In this document: positions 44,243-52,026 of the stretch, in pieces
Layout of the letters: each line of letters begins with the position of its first letter
Position numbering within the stretch: position 1 is the first letter of the stretch
NCBI GenBank assembly: GCA_011959805.1
Contig: BLMC01000005.1
Coordinates: 1 to 64,000 of the forward strand
Direction of reading: 5' to 3'
Length of the DNA stretch: 64,000 bases
From: Lachnospiraceae bacterium
GTDB taxonomy: Bacteria; Bacillota; Clostridia; Lachnospirales; Lachnospiraceae
Position numbers and translations under genes: made by a program
Notes under the pieces: model-generated
The model's database searches: none
Seen by the model: the letters and a program-made list of their open reading frames with translations, nothing else
What the model was told of the DNA's origin: nothing

Positions 44243-45178
44243 ATGTATTTCTTCTTAATCATTTTGTTACTTGTTGCACTTTTTTGCAGTGTCTTTTTTC
44301 ATTTTCGGAAAAAGAAAATTATCTGCAAGATTCAATGTATGGACAAATGCCAGAAATGCTGCAAGGTAGGGGAGCTTGTTAAGCCGTTTGGCTATTGTTT
44401 CCATGATGAGTGTGGCTTTTTTTCAAGCACACTAGACGCATGGCAGAGAGAGGCAGGCTATGCATGGATTTATGATTATATGGCGCCTCGCTTTCAGATG
44501 GTTTTTGATTCGTTGCCAGTCTATTTTGACTATGAAGGTAAAACTTGGCTGATTGAGTTCTGGAAAGGACAGTATGGAATCAATGCTGGTGCTGAAATCG
44601 GTATCTATCATGCGGATAGGATTCTTACGCAGAAGGAGTACAAGACGACGCGATTTGAGGCGGCATCAAACGCAGAATTACTGAATTGCTCATTTGTACT
44701 GTGCGGAAAAAATGGCAACTGTGTCAAAGTTGCACAAAATCACTGGTGGCTTACAGCGTTTTTTACGGGCAGCTTTGTATGGCCAGAGGATTTGTGCATG
44801 AAAGCAACAATACGATTTCACGACAAAAAAATGCAGTTTGCTTTTATCAGTGGGCTGCGTAGAGCAGGATGTGCAGAGCAGGATTTTTCGGTTAGCGGAT
44901 TTTGTGTAACAGTTCATTTCAGCCGTACACGCAAGGTACACTACAAGCTATGTACACGCTTCTGGCGCCGTTTCTCACAGTGGAAAAACAAGATTTTCTG
45001 TAAATTGTATCTGTGGATAACAAAGCCGTTCCAATGTACAGAAGATAGAGTTTTGTGCTTGTACTATTTTATTCCAGGAGCATTTCGCTGTCTGCTTCGG
45101 ATGCGCCGTTTCAACAAGCGTTGTCATCGCAAAGAACAGTATTGTCATAAACGTTGCTGTAAGAAGGGACGTCTGTGA
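44243..45178 (+). CDS. DUF4474 membrane protein, Cys-rich
   Basis: A 311-aa protein. One N-terminal membrane helix (about 3-22) is followed by a Cys cluster (CKIQCMDKCQKCC) and a DUF4474 domain (about 50-235) with FFSSTLDAWQREAGYAWIYD, LPVYFDYEGKTWLIEFWKGQYGINAGAEIGIY. The C-terminal 70 residues are very basic and Cys-rich. DUF4474 function is unknown. Its stop overlaps the GTG start of the following phosphoesterase gene by 4 bp, so the two are coupled. No proper Shine-Dalgarno is visible outside the hairpin at its start. Confidence 0.75.
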   Translation: MYFFLIILLLVALFCSVFFHFRKKKIICKIQCMDKCQKCCKVGELVKPFGYCFHDECGFFSSTLDAWQREAGYAWIYDYMAPRFQMVFDSLPVYFDYEGKTWLIEFWKGQYGINAGAEIGIYHADRILTQKEYKTTRFEAASNAELLNCSFVLCGKNGNCVKVAQNHWWLTAFFTGSFVWPEDLCMKATIRFHDKKMQFAFISGLRRAGCAEQDFSVSGFCVTVHFSRTRKVHYKLCTRFWRRFSQWKNKIFCKLYLWITKPFQCTEDRVLCLYYFIPGAFRCLLRMRRFNKRCHRKEQYCHKRCCKKGRL

Positions 45179-46020
45179 GTGTTTCATCGCGGTTGGGGCA
45201 TGCTTTTCGAGATGCCCCAATCTTACCACTCACATATCGTTCGCGATATGTTTTGATGAGTGATTGTCACAGAGGAATTGGCACCTCCTCCGACAATTTT
45301 TTAAAAAATCAACACTTATTTTTAGCGGCGCTGAAACATTATTACAGAAGAGGATTTACGTATATTGAGCTTGGGGATGGCGATGAACTCTGGGAAAACC
45401 GCAACATGAAAACTATTGTTGAGGTGCACGACGAAGTTTTTGCGATGTTTGCGCAGATGCACAGGCAAAACAGATTGTACCTTATCTATGGCAATCACGA
45501 TATGATAAAAAAGAAAAATAAATTGCAACTTCCATATTCTTTTTACGAGGGAATTATTTTGAGTCCACCTAACATGCCGCAGCGCGCACTGTATCTGACA
45601 CATGGGCATCAAGCAAGTCTGTTTAATTCTACTTTTTGGCGTGTGGCGTGTTTCTGTGTTCGGTATTTGTGGAGTCCGCTGGAAAATCTGGGTGTACTTG
45701 ATCCGACCAGCGCGGCAAAAAACTATCGTGTGAAGAATAAATGTGAGACACGGTTGAGTGACTGGGCATCTGAAAATAGACATATTTTGATTACAGGGCA
45801 CACGCATCGCCCAGTGATGCCAGGTGAGCCTTCGTTTTATTATAATACAGGTAGTTGTGTTCATCCGCATTGTATTACCTGTATTGAGGTGGAACAAGGT
45901 GCTATGACGCTTGTGAAGTGGAGCATGAGTGCCCGCGCAGACAGTACATTGTATGTAGCGCGCGAGCGAATTTCTGGTTTTGTGCCATTGCTGTCCAATA
46001 GTTCATTTGTTGATTTTTGA
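45175..46020 (+). CDS. Calcineurin-like metallophosphoesterase
   Basis: A 281-aa metallophosphoesterase. Metal-binding motifs in order: MSDCHRG (about 29-35), LGDGDELWE, GNHD and GHTHRPV. The arrangement resembles the UDP-diacylglucosamine pyrophosphatase (LpxH) branch, but a Gram-positive has no lipid A, so the substrate is probably another pyrophosphate or nucleotide. Starts with GTG within the last codons of the DUF4474 gene, implying coupled translation and a shared process. A strong terminator follows. Confidence 0.85.
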   Translation: MSVSSRLGHAFRDAPILPLTYRSRYVLMSDCHRGIGTSSDNFLKNQHLFLAALKHYYRRGFTYIELGDGDELWENRNMKTIVEVHDEVFAMFAQMHRQNRLYLIYGNHDMIKKKNKLQLPYSFYEGIILSPPNMPQRALYLTHGHQASLFNSTFWRVACFCVRYLWSPLENLGVLDPTSAAKNYRVKNKCETRLSDWASENRHILITGHTHRPVMPGEPSFYYNTGSCVHPHCITCIEVEQGAMTLVKWSMSARADSTLYVARERISGFVPLLSNSSFVDF

Positions 46021-46033
46021 AATCTTGCAATAA

Positions 46034-46096
46034 AAAGTAAAAGTGTTTCTAGTCATCGCAACATTGCAGATAATTGGAAACACTTTTACTTTATTA
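46034..46096 (+). terminator. Rho-independent terminator
   Basis: A 16-bp perfect stem AAAGTAAAAGTGTTTC (46034-46049) with its complement at 46077-46092, then a T-rich stretch. Confidence 0.8.
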
Positions 46097-46204
46097 TTAG
46101 ATGTTTGTTAGGAATACGTATATATATGTGGCTGTAATGTTAAAAGTTTACTTTGGCGCTGTGATGTGTTATATTATTTGAAAAAAGGCAAAGGCAAGAA
46201 GTCA

Positions 46205-46708
46205 ATGAATACCTATCTTATTTTAATAGCACGTTATAGTCCGTTGTTTGTAAAACAAGATTTATTTTTGGATATAGAGAAGAATCTTGCACAGTTTGGG
46301 ATATGGTCACAAGCCGCCTACCGTGTTTTCCAGGAAAATAAATCTGCGCAAAATAGTCTATATTTTCATCATAGTTATGCACAGTCAGAGATACCAATAG
46401 GACAAGAATATGATGCAATTGCATATGGTAAAAACTACAAAATACAGTCCGATTCTATATTAAAATGTCAATCTAAGATTTTATGTTTTTTTACAGCTTA
46501 TAAAACACAACCATCAGACCATACGATACGGGGACATCACGAACTTAGTTTAATTCAATTTAACTCGGGAATCCCGCCTTTAGTAAAAGAGCTGTATGAA
46601 ATTAAAGAACGAAAACCTATTCCAGTATCAGAACAGAACCATATTTACTTAGGTTCTGAGAATAAATTGAGAGAGCTTGTCGAAGAACAAAAAGAAAAGT
46701 CCTATTAG
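46205..46708 (+). CDS. Hypothetical protein upstream of dprA-like gene
   Basis: A 167-aa soluble protein I do not recognise. It opens MNTYLILIARYSPLF and ends in a Glu/Lys-rich helix; no signal peptide, membrane segment or known catalytic motif is visible. The start at 46205 is chosen as the first ATG near a weak purine-rich site; the frame is open upstream to 46166. It lies about 100 bp before the DprA-like gene on the same strand. Confidence 0.55.
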   Translation: MNTYLILIARYSPLFVKQDLFLDIEKNLAQFGIWSQAAYRVFQENKSAQNSLYFHHSYAQSEIPIGQEYDAIAYGKNYKIQSDSILKCQSKILCFFTAYKTQPSDHTIRGHHELSLIQFNSGIPPLVKELYEIKERKPIPVSEQNHIYLGSENKLRELVEEQKEKSY

Positions 46709-46807
46709 AGAATTGAGACTTTTAAGGGAAAGATTCGGATTTATTTTGATTATAGATTGTATTGATGTAATCCGATGAAAAAATAATTGTGGCAATGAAT
46801 TAAGGAG

Positions 46808-47563
46808 ATGGTCAAAATCATTTGGCAGTATTGTATCAAACAAACAGAGATAAAAAGTAAGGAATATCCTCAGCGTTTGCATTCTATTACAAGAGCACCA
46901 CATTGTCTGTATTACAGAGGAAATATTCATATCATCAATCAAAAGTATAGTATTGCAGTAATTGGTAGTAGGCGTATGTCAGAAAATGGGAGAACACTTG
47001 CTTATCAGATTGGATATGCACTCGGCAAAAGTGGGATTAATGTGGTAAATGGACTTGCAATTGGATGTGACACGCATGCGATATATGGAGCGCTTGCGGC
47101 AGGTGGAACATGTATTGCAGTGATGCCTTGTGGATTAGAACAGATTGTGCCATATTCCAATATTCATCTTGCAAAAAAGTTGTTGTTAAATGGTGGTTGC
47201 CTAATAAGTGCATATCCGCCTATGACATCTGCACAGAGATATCAGTATGTGGAGCGTGATTGTTTACAGAGTGGAATTAGTGATGGTGTTCTAGTAATAG
47301 AGGCAAACTGTGATAGTGGAACAATGCATACTGTCCGATATGCTATAAATCAAGGGCGTCATCTGGCTTGTATCGATAGTCGTCTAGTGCAATATCAATC
47401 TGGAAATCAATGGATTGAGGGGCAACCAAATGCTTGTGTGATAAGCGAAATTGGGGATTTGGATTGTTTTATTGCAAAGATACAGCAAGAAATTGTTTAC
47501 AGGCAGATAACGTTGGACACTGTTGCGAACTTTTGCGATGTTTCAGAGATTGACAGCGTGTGA
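46808..47563 (+). CDS. DprA/Smf-like DNA-processing protein, short form
   Basis: A 251-aa protein with the DprA Rossmann core: YPQRLHSITRAPHCLYYRGN (about 19-38), IAVIGSRRMSENGR, NVVNGLAIGCDTHAIYGALAAGGTCIAVMPCGLEQIVPYSN and SGTMHTVRYAINQGRHLACI. DprA loads RecA on incoming single-stranded DNA. It lacks the N-terminal SAM domain and the C-terminal DML1-like winged helix of full-length DprA. AAGGAG abuts the ATG with almost no spacing, so the start is uncertain. It could be a second, specialised DprA copy; defence-associated DprA-like proteins are an alternative. Confidence 0.8.
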   Translation: MVKIIWQYCIKQTEIKSKEYPQRLHSITRAPHCLYYRGNIHIINQKYSIAVIGSRRMSENGRTLAYQIGYALGKSGINVVNGLAIGCDTHAIYGALAAGGTCIAVMPCGLEQIVPYSNIHLAKKLLLNGGCLISAYPPMTSAQRYQYVERDCLQSGISDGVLVIEANCDSGTMHTVRYAINQGRHLACIDSRLVQYQSGNQWIEGQPNACVISEIGDLDCFIAKIQQEIVYRQITLDTVANFCDVSEIDSV

Positions 47564-47664
47564 CAAATAAAATATAGTTTCTGTAAAAGGATTATTCACA
47601 ATAGTGGAAAACTCGAAAAAAATTATTATGATAAGGATAACAGAAGAATAATTGACTTTGTAAG

Positions 47665-47693
47665 AAAAAGGATTGATTTTTTCAATCCTTTTT
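47665..47693 (+). terminator. Terminator after the dprA-like gene
   Basis: AAAAAGGATTGA (47665-47676) pairs with TCAATCCTTTTT (47682-47693), followed by TGTG. Confidence 0.75.
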
Positions 47694-47754
47694 GTGTTAG
47701 GGTACTTCCTTCATTCATCGTGTCGTCGGAGTGTCATACGATAGCATACAAAAA

Positions 47755-47825
47755 AGCAGGATACGGGAGTCGAACCCGCCTCCTCGGCTTGGGAAGCCGA
47801 TGTACTACCGATGTACTAATCCTGC
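47755..47825 (-). tRNA. tRNA-Gly (anticodon CCC)
   Basis: Read on the minus strand the sequence folds into a cloverleaf: acceptor GCAGGAT/ATCCTGC, D arm GTAC-ATCGGTA-GTAC, anticodon stem TCGGC/GCCGA with loop TTCCCAA (anticodon CCC, reading GGG), T arm GCGGG-TTCGACT-CCCGT. The discriminator is U, as usual for bacterial tRNA-Gly. CCA is not encoded. Confidence 0.95.
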
Positions 47826-47926
47826 AAAGCAAATATAGTATACCATGAAAATTAAAGAAATTGCAACCCCTAAAAGATTAAAAAAACATAAAATACATAG
47901 AGTAAGTTAGTTGCTTTTCACACCCA

Positions 47927-48212
47927 CGCCAAAGTAGTGGGAATCATGCGCCAAAATGCTAAAAGCTTTAGCATTTTGTGTGCAAAATCTGTTATAATTC
48001 ACACCTGAGGAACCTATAGGCTGATAAAAACTGGCATGGGTGTGAATTGTAACGTAAGTTACTGTTTATTTCAGTCGGAGAAGACGTCCGCTTCTATCAG
48101 CAGTGAGAAAACTACAATTTTGTCTCGATAGGAGTACAATTCTTGATTAAAATAAGCCTTTGGCACATTACAACAAGAATACCAATGACATTGTTAAATA
48201 GTCAATGACATT
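47927..48212 (+). repeat. Structured non-coding element, copy B, with hairpin cluster
   Basis: A 12-bp hairpin CAAAATGCTAAA/TTTAGCATTTTG (47952-47978), a stem AATTCACACC/GGTGTGAATT (47996-48005 with 48039-48048), then the element shared with 26.3 kb: TTTATTTCAGTC (48065-48076) pairing with GATTAAAATAAG (48145-48156) with one mismatch and G-U pairs, a GAGA/TCTC hairpin inside, and an AATACCAATGACATTGTT end. This may be the remnant of an IS200/IS605-type transposon end or its guide RNA, but no tnpA/tnpB is present. Confidence 0.55.
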
Positions 48213-48302
48213 TCCTTAAGAAATTAGATGAAAGCTGAATTATTATAATAAAAATAAATGGTTTTAGAATAGACTGAAGATGAAATAGACAGTTCCTAAG
48301 TA

Positions 48303-48331
48303 TTGCGAAAATAAAAGGGAATGTGTATACT
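48303..48331 (+). promoter_or_regulatory. Promoter of the DUF4132 array
   Basis: TTGCGA (48303-48308), 17-bp spacer, TATACT (48326-48331), about 90 bp before the first array gene. Confidence 0.65.
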
Positions 48332-48419
48332 ATGTTTAGAGAAATATTGGATTTTGAATAGAAATTACAGAAAATTCTATATAAAATGCGTTATAAATAA
48401 ACATAGGAGGTAAATTATT

Positions 48420-51400
48420 ATGACTGTGACATCAGACAACAAATTAATTGGCAGGATGCTTGATCTGCTAAACAAGTTAGGTATTTCACAGCGCGACTGT
48501 GACTTGGCAGAGAAGTATTTGCGCGAGGAAGTAGAGGATGAGGTTTTAGACAAATTTGTACGAAAAGATTTAAGTGTGCCATCTCGCAATCTATATTCTG
48601 AGGCATGGACAATTACAAGACAAGTAAACAAAACTAACAATCGAGCGGTATTTGTGCGTTTTTTTAATATAATTTTTGCGATTGGTCATGGCACAGGACA
48701 TCGTTTATTCTGGTATGAGGCGTTAAATATTGAGGAATATGCACTTTATAAAAAGATGGTTACATACATGTCGGGAGTAACAGAAGATGAAGAAAGTTTT
48801 TTTCAGTATAATGAGTATAGTCAATTAATGAAGATGGCACAGCACAATCCACAAAATCTGATAGAAGTCATTCCTTATTTAAAGGAGGAATCAGAATTGT
48901 ATGCGGCGGCAGGGCTGGCAATGTATTTTTGCAGAAAATACGAAAATCCTGGCACAGTGGAAGCAGAAGACGAGGCATATATGGCGGAATATGAGGACAT
49001 TGTACTAGAATGTTTTGATAGCTGGCTTGCAGGATTAGGCTGTGCTGCGCATGAGAAAGTAATATCAACTTTGCGGGAGAAAAAGCAGGCGGGCGATTTC
49101 ATTGGCAGGATTGAGCATACAAGTATGAAGATGGAGCAGCAGCGGACATTTTGTTTTCTGTGCACATTTGCATATCTAAATTTTCAGCTTTCTGATGTGC
49201 TGTTGGCGCTGATTCAGACATGTGCTGCTGTAAATGCGGAATTGATGCTTTTTTCCATACGTCATGTATTTATCGGGGACAATGGATGCAGAACTCATTT
49301 TGCTTTTCGTGGAATGGACTATGATGAATTGTTCCATATTGAACCAACTTTGTATATTTGTGCGGCAGCAAAAGACAATTATGACAAGATTTTAATTAGA
49401 CAGTTAGAAAAAAATCAGGAAAGTTATAAAAAGGTTATGGAGCGGGAAAAATGCCAGGAACTGGTTCATATTTATATGCGCGCTTGGAGGAATGGGATTC
49501 CGTGTGTTGTGTCCGAAGTTACGGAGGATGTACTTATTACACTAAAAGATGTTATGCAGAAGGCAAATCCTGATTTATATGAGCAAGTAGTGCGAAATGC
49601 AACACCCGATTATGAGCCAGTTATAGAATTTCTTGTGGCACCCACTCCCCATGCAGAGTTGGCAAAGGAGTATTTGCTTGGAAACTGTAAAGTTTCCGAT
49701 TTATATCCTTATGATAGAGAGTTTGGTGATGGTTTTGAAGATGGACTTTATCATGTAAATAAAATATTAAAAAAATTTAAAAAGCATAGCAATAATGAAG
49801 CATTTATCGATCGGTGTTGTGTATTTTTAATTTTGAGGAAGTTTCCGCATATTGAATATGAGGTGCAAGAGTGTAAAGGTGAGAAAGGATTCCGTGAATT
49901 TTTTGCAAATCTGGACAAGCAAGAGTTGGACCTTGTACATCAATTACAGGCATTTGCTTTATTATATAAAGAAAATCTTCGATATGATAATAAAATAAAA
50001 TTGCTTAAAAAGAGTGTTGAAGAAAAATTTACAAAGTATTTACAGGAAAATAGAGAAGAAGCCATACGAATGTTTGCAAAGGCAGACGCAGAAGCACGTT
50101 GCCTTGGTCTGTATCTTTTTGAAAAGGACCCACAATTTTACAAGCAAGAAATTCTAAACTACACAAAGGATAGCTCGAGTCTTGTTCGGCGTGAACTTGT
50201 CCGTATTATTGGCAGTCATAGAGAATGGGAAGAAGATGTCAAGACAATGTTAAATGGAAAGAAAGCATCAGAGCGGGAACTGGCAATTTGGATCCTATTA
50301 AGATGGCAGGAAAAAGGCGCGGATTATCATGAGTTGCTCTCTTGGGCGCTTGAGAACGAAAAGAGTGGCAAATTGGTGACATTGTTGGAGAAAGTGCTAA
50401 AAATACAGGAGAAAGATCAGTCTAAGAAATCAGTTACCAAGGAAGAATTGGTAAAACAATTACATCAGGGAGGAAGAAAAAGAACACTTGCATGGGCGTA
50501 TGAGACCCCATTTTCACCTGTGCATAAGACAGATGGAAGCATTGCAGACGAGGAGTATTTACAGGCAATTTTCTTGTGTTATGCGGCGCAGATACAACGC
50601 GGAATGAACGAGAATGTACAGCTTCTTGCGGCCGATTTGAATGTGGACGAATTTGCAGTTTATGTCAATGAATTGTTTGACAAATGGATTGCGCAGGGGG
50701 CAGAGGCGAAAAAAGATTGGGTGCTTTTTGCGGCGTCGATTCATGGCAAGGAAGATATAGTACCAAAGTTATATCATCAAATCCAGGAATGGACGAAGGT
50801 GTCGCGAGGAGCGATTGCGGCGGAAGCGGTAATGGCACTTGCGCTCAATTCATCTCCCAATACGCTGTTACTGGTGGACAGCATTGCGCGAAAATTTAAG
50901 CATAAGCAGGTGAAGGGTGGTGCGTTAAGAGCACTTGATGAGACCGCTAAGATGTTAGGGATTAGCCGTGAAGCGCTTGATGACCGTATTGTGCCAGATT
51001 TTGGTTTTGACAAGAACATGCAACGGACTTTTGATTATGGAGCACGTATTTTCAAAGTAACACTTACATCAGCGCTTGACTTTGAAATATTTGACGAATC
51101 TGGAAAAAAATTAAAAAATTTGCCTTCGCCAGGAAAAAAAGATGATGAAAGTAAGGCGGTAGATGCATATGCGGCATTTAAAGAAATGAAAAAACAGATA
51201 AAAGCGGCGATTACAAGTCAGAAGGAGCGCCTTGAACATGCACTTTCTATAAAGCGGGAATGGAGTACAGATGCATGGACAAATTTATTTGTAAAAAATC
51301 CATTGATGCATCAATTTGCAATTGGGTTGATATGGGGTATTTATGAAAGTGGAAAACTGGTTCAAAGTTTTCGTTATATGGGAGATGGTTCTTTTAACAC

Positions 51401-51986
51401 GCAGGATGGAGATGCGTATACACTACAAGAGGGAGTAAACATTAGTTTAGTACATCCAGTAGAACTTTCTGAGACAGAAAAAAAAGCATGGAAAGAACAG
51501 CTTGCAGATTATGAAACCATACAGCCAATTGAGCAGCTTGACAGGGATGTTTATCGTGTGATGGAGGATGAAAAGGATACAAAGTGTATGGAGCGCTTTG
51601 GAGGATCTGTGTTGAATGATTTCGCACTAGATAGTAAATTGGCGAATCTTGGTTGGTATCGCGGTGTTATCGGGGACGCAGGAAGTTATAACACATATCA
51701 CCGTAAAGATGCAGAGGTTAATATGGGTGTGGAGTTACATTTTTCAGGTAGCTGTGTAGGTTGGCATCAAGGAGATGTGACAGTGTATGATGCCAGATTT
51801 TATGAAGCGAAGTCGATTGGATATGGCAGCTATGGGTATGTGGATGCGGACAAGAAAGAGGCCTTTTTACTACAAGATGTGTCGCCAAGATATTTTAGTG
51901 AGATAGTGCGGCAACTTACAAAGGCAACTGCATCAAGCGATGAGCAAGATACAGATTGGAAGAAAGAAGCAGGACTGACACAATAA
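48420..51986 (+). CDS. DUF4132 protein, array member 1
   Basis: A 1188-aa soluble protein. N-terminal helical region (1-70, starting MTVTSDNKLIGRMLDLLNKLGISQRDCDLAEKYL), a long helical solenoid with HEAT-like pairs around 540-660 (SSLVRRELVRIIGSH, SERELAIWILLRWQ), a conserved block beginning GGRKRTLAWAYETPFSPVHKTDG (about 681), a second HEAT-like segment near 800-860, then the DUF4132 core (about 870-1170) with NLFVKNPLMHQFAIGLIWGIYE and FRYMGDGSFNT. E. coli YehI/MolR belong to this family; its biochemistry is not established. No catalytic motif, membrane helix or signal peptide is visible. AGGAGG lies before the ATG. Confidence 0.85.
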   Translation: MTVTSDNKLIGRMLDLLNKLGISQRDCDLAEKYLREEVEDEVLDKFVRKDLSVPSRNLYSEAWTITRQVNKTNNRAVFVRFFNIIFAIGHGTGHRLFWYEALNIEEYALYKKMVTYMSGVTEDEESFFQYNEYSQLMKMAQHNPQNLIEVIPYLKEESELYAAAGLAMYFCRKYENPGTVEAEDEAYMAEYEDIVLECFDSWLAGLGCAAHEKVISTLREKKQAGDFIGRIEHTSMKMEQQRTFCFLCTFAYLNFQLSDVLLALIQTCAAVNAELMLFSIRHVFIGDNGCRTHFAFRGMDYDELFHIEPTLYICAAAKDNYDKILIRQLEKNQESYKKVMEREKCQELVHIYMRAWRNGIPCVVSEVTEDVLITLKDVMQKANPDLYEQVVRNATPDYEPVIEFLVAPTPHAELAKEYLLGNCKVSDLYPYDREFGDGFEDGLYHVNKILKKFKKHSNNEAFIDRCCVFLILRKFPHIEYEVQECKGEKGFREFFANLDKQELDLVHQLQAFALLYKENLRYDNKIKLLKKSVEEKFTKYLQENREEAIRMFAKADAEARCLGLYLFEKDPQFYKQEILNYTKDSSSLVRRELVRIIGSHREWEEDVKTMLNGKKASERELAIWILLRWQEKGADYHELLSWALENEKSGKLVTLLEKVLKIQEKDQSKKSVTKEELVKQLHQGGRKRTLAWAYETPFSPVHKTDGSIADEEYLQAIFLCYAAQIQRGMNENVQLLAADLNVDEFAVYVNELFDKWIAQGAEAKKDWVLFAASIHGKEDIVPKLYHQIQEWTKVSRGAIAAEAVMALALNSSPNTLLLVDSIARKFKHKQVKGGALRALDETAKMLGISREALDDRIVPDFGFDKNMQRTFDYGARIFKVTLTSALDFEIFDESGKKLKNLPSPGKKDDESKAVDAYAAFKEMKKQIKAAITSQKERLEHALSIKREWSTDAWTNLFVKNPLMHQFAIGLIWGIYESGKLVQSFRYMGDGSFNTQDGDAYTLQEGVNISLVHPVELSETEKKAWKEQLADYETIQPIEQLDRDVYRVMEDEKDTKCMERFGGSVLNDFALDSKLANLGWYRGVIGDAGSYNTYHRKDAEVNMGVELHFSGSCVGWHQGDVTVYDARFYEAKSIGYGSYGYVDADKKEAFLLQDVSPRYFSEIVRQLTKATASSDEQDTDWKKEAGLTQ

Positions 51987-52026
51987 CGAATTAACTGTAG
52001 GCTTTGATAGAAAAGGGGACGCTACT

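Larger units (their letters stand above)
47564..48419. other. Large non-coding region before the DUF4132 array
   Basis: About 855 bp. It holds a terminator (47665-47693), tRNA-Gly (minus strand), a cluster of hairpins and the second structured element (47927-48212), and a good promoter (48303-48331). No protein-coding frame of convincing length is present. Confidence 0.6.

Noticed and set aside
47755-48420. tRNA-Gly as attachment site of a genomic island carrying the DUF4132 array
   Set aside because: The tRNA 3' end points left, away from the array; no duplicate of its 3' end and no integrase were seen in the window.
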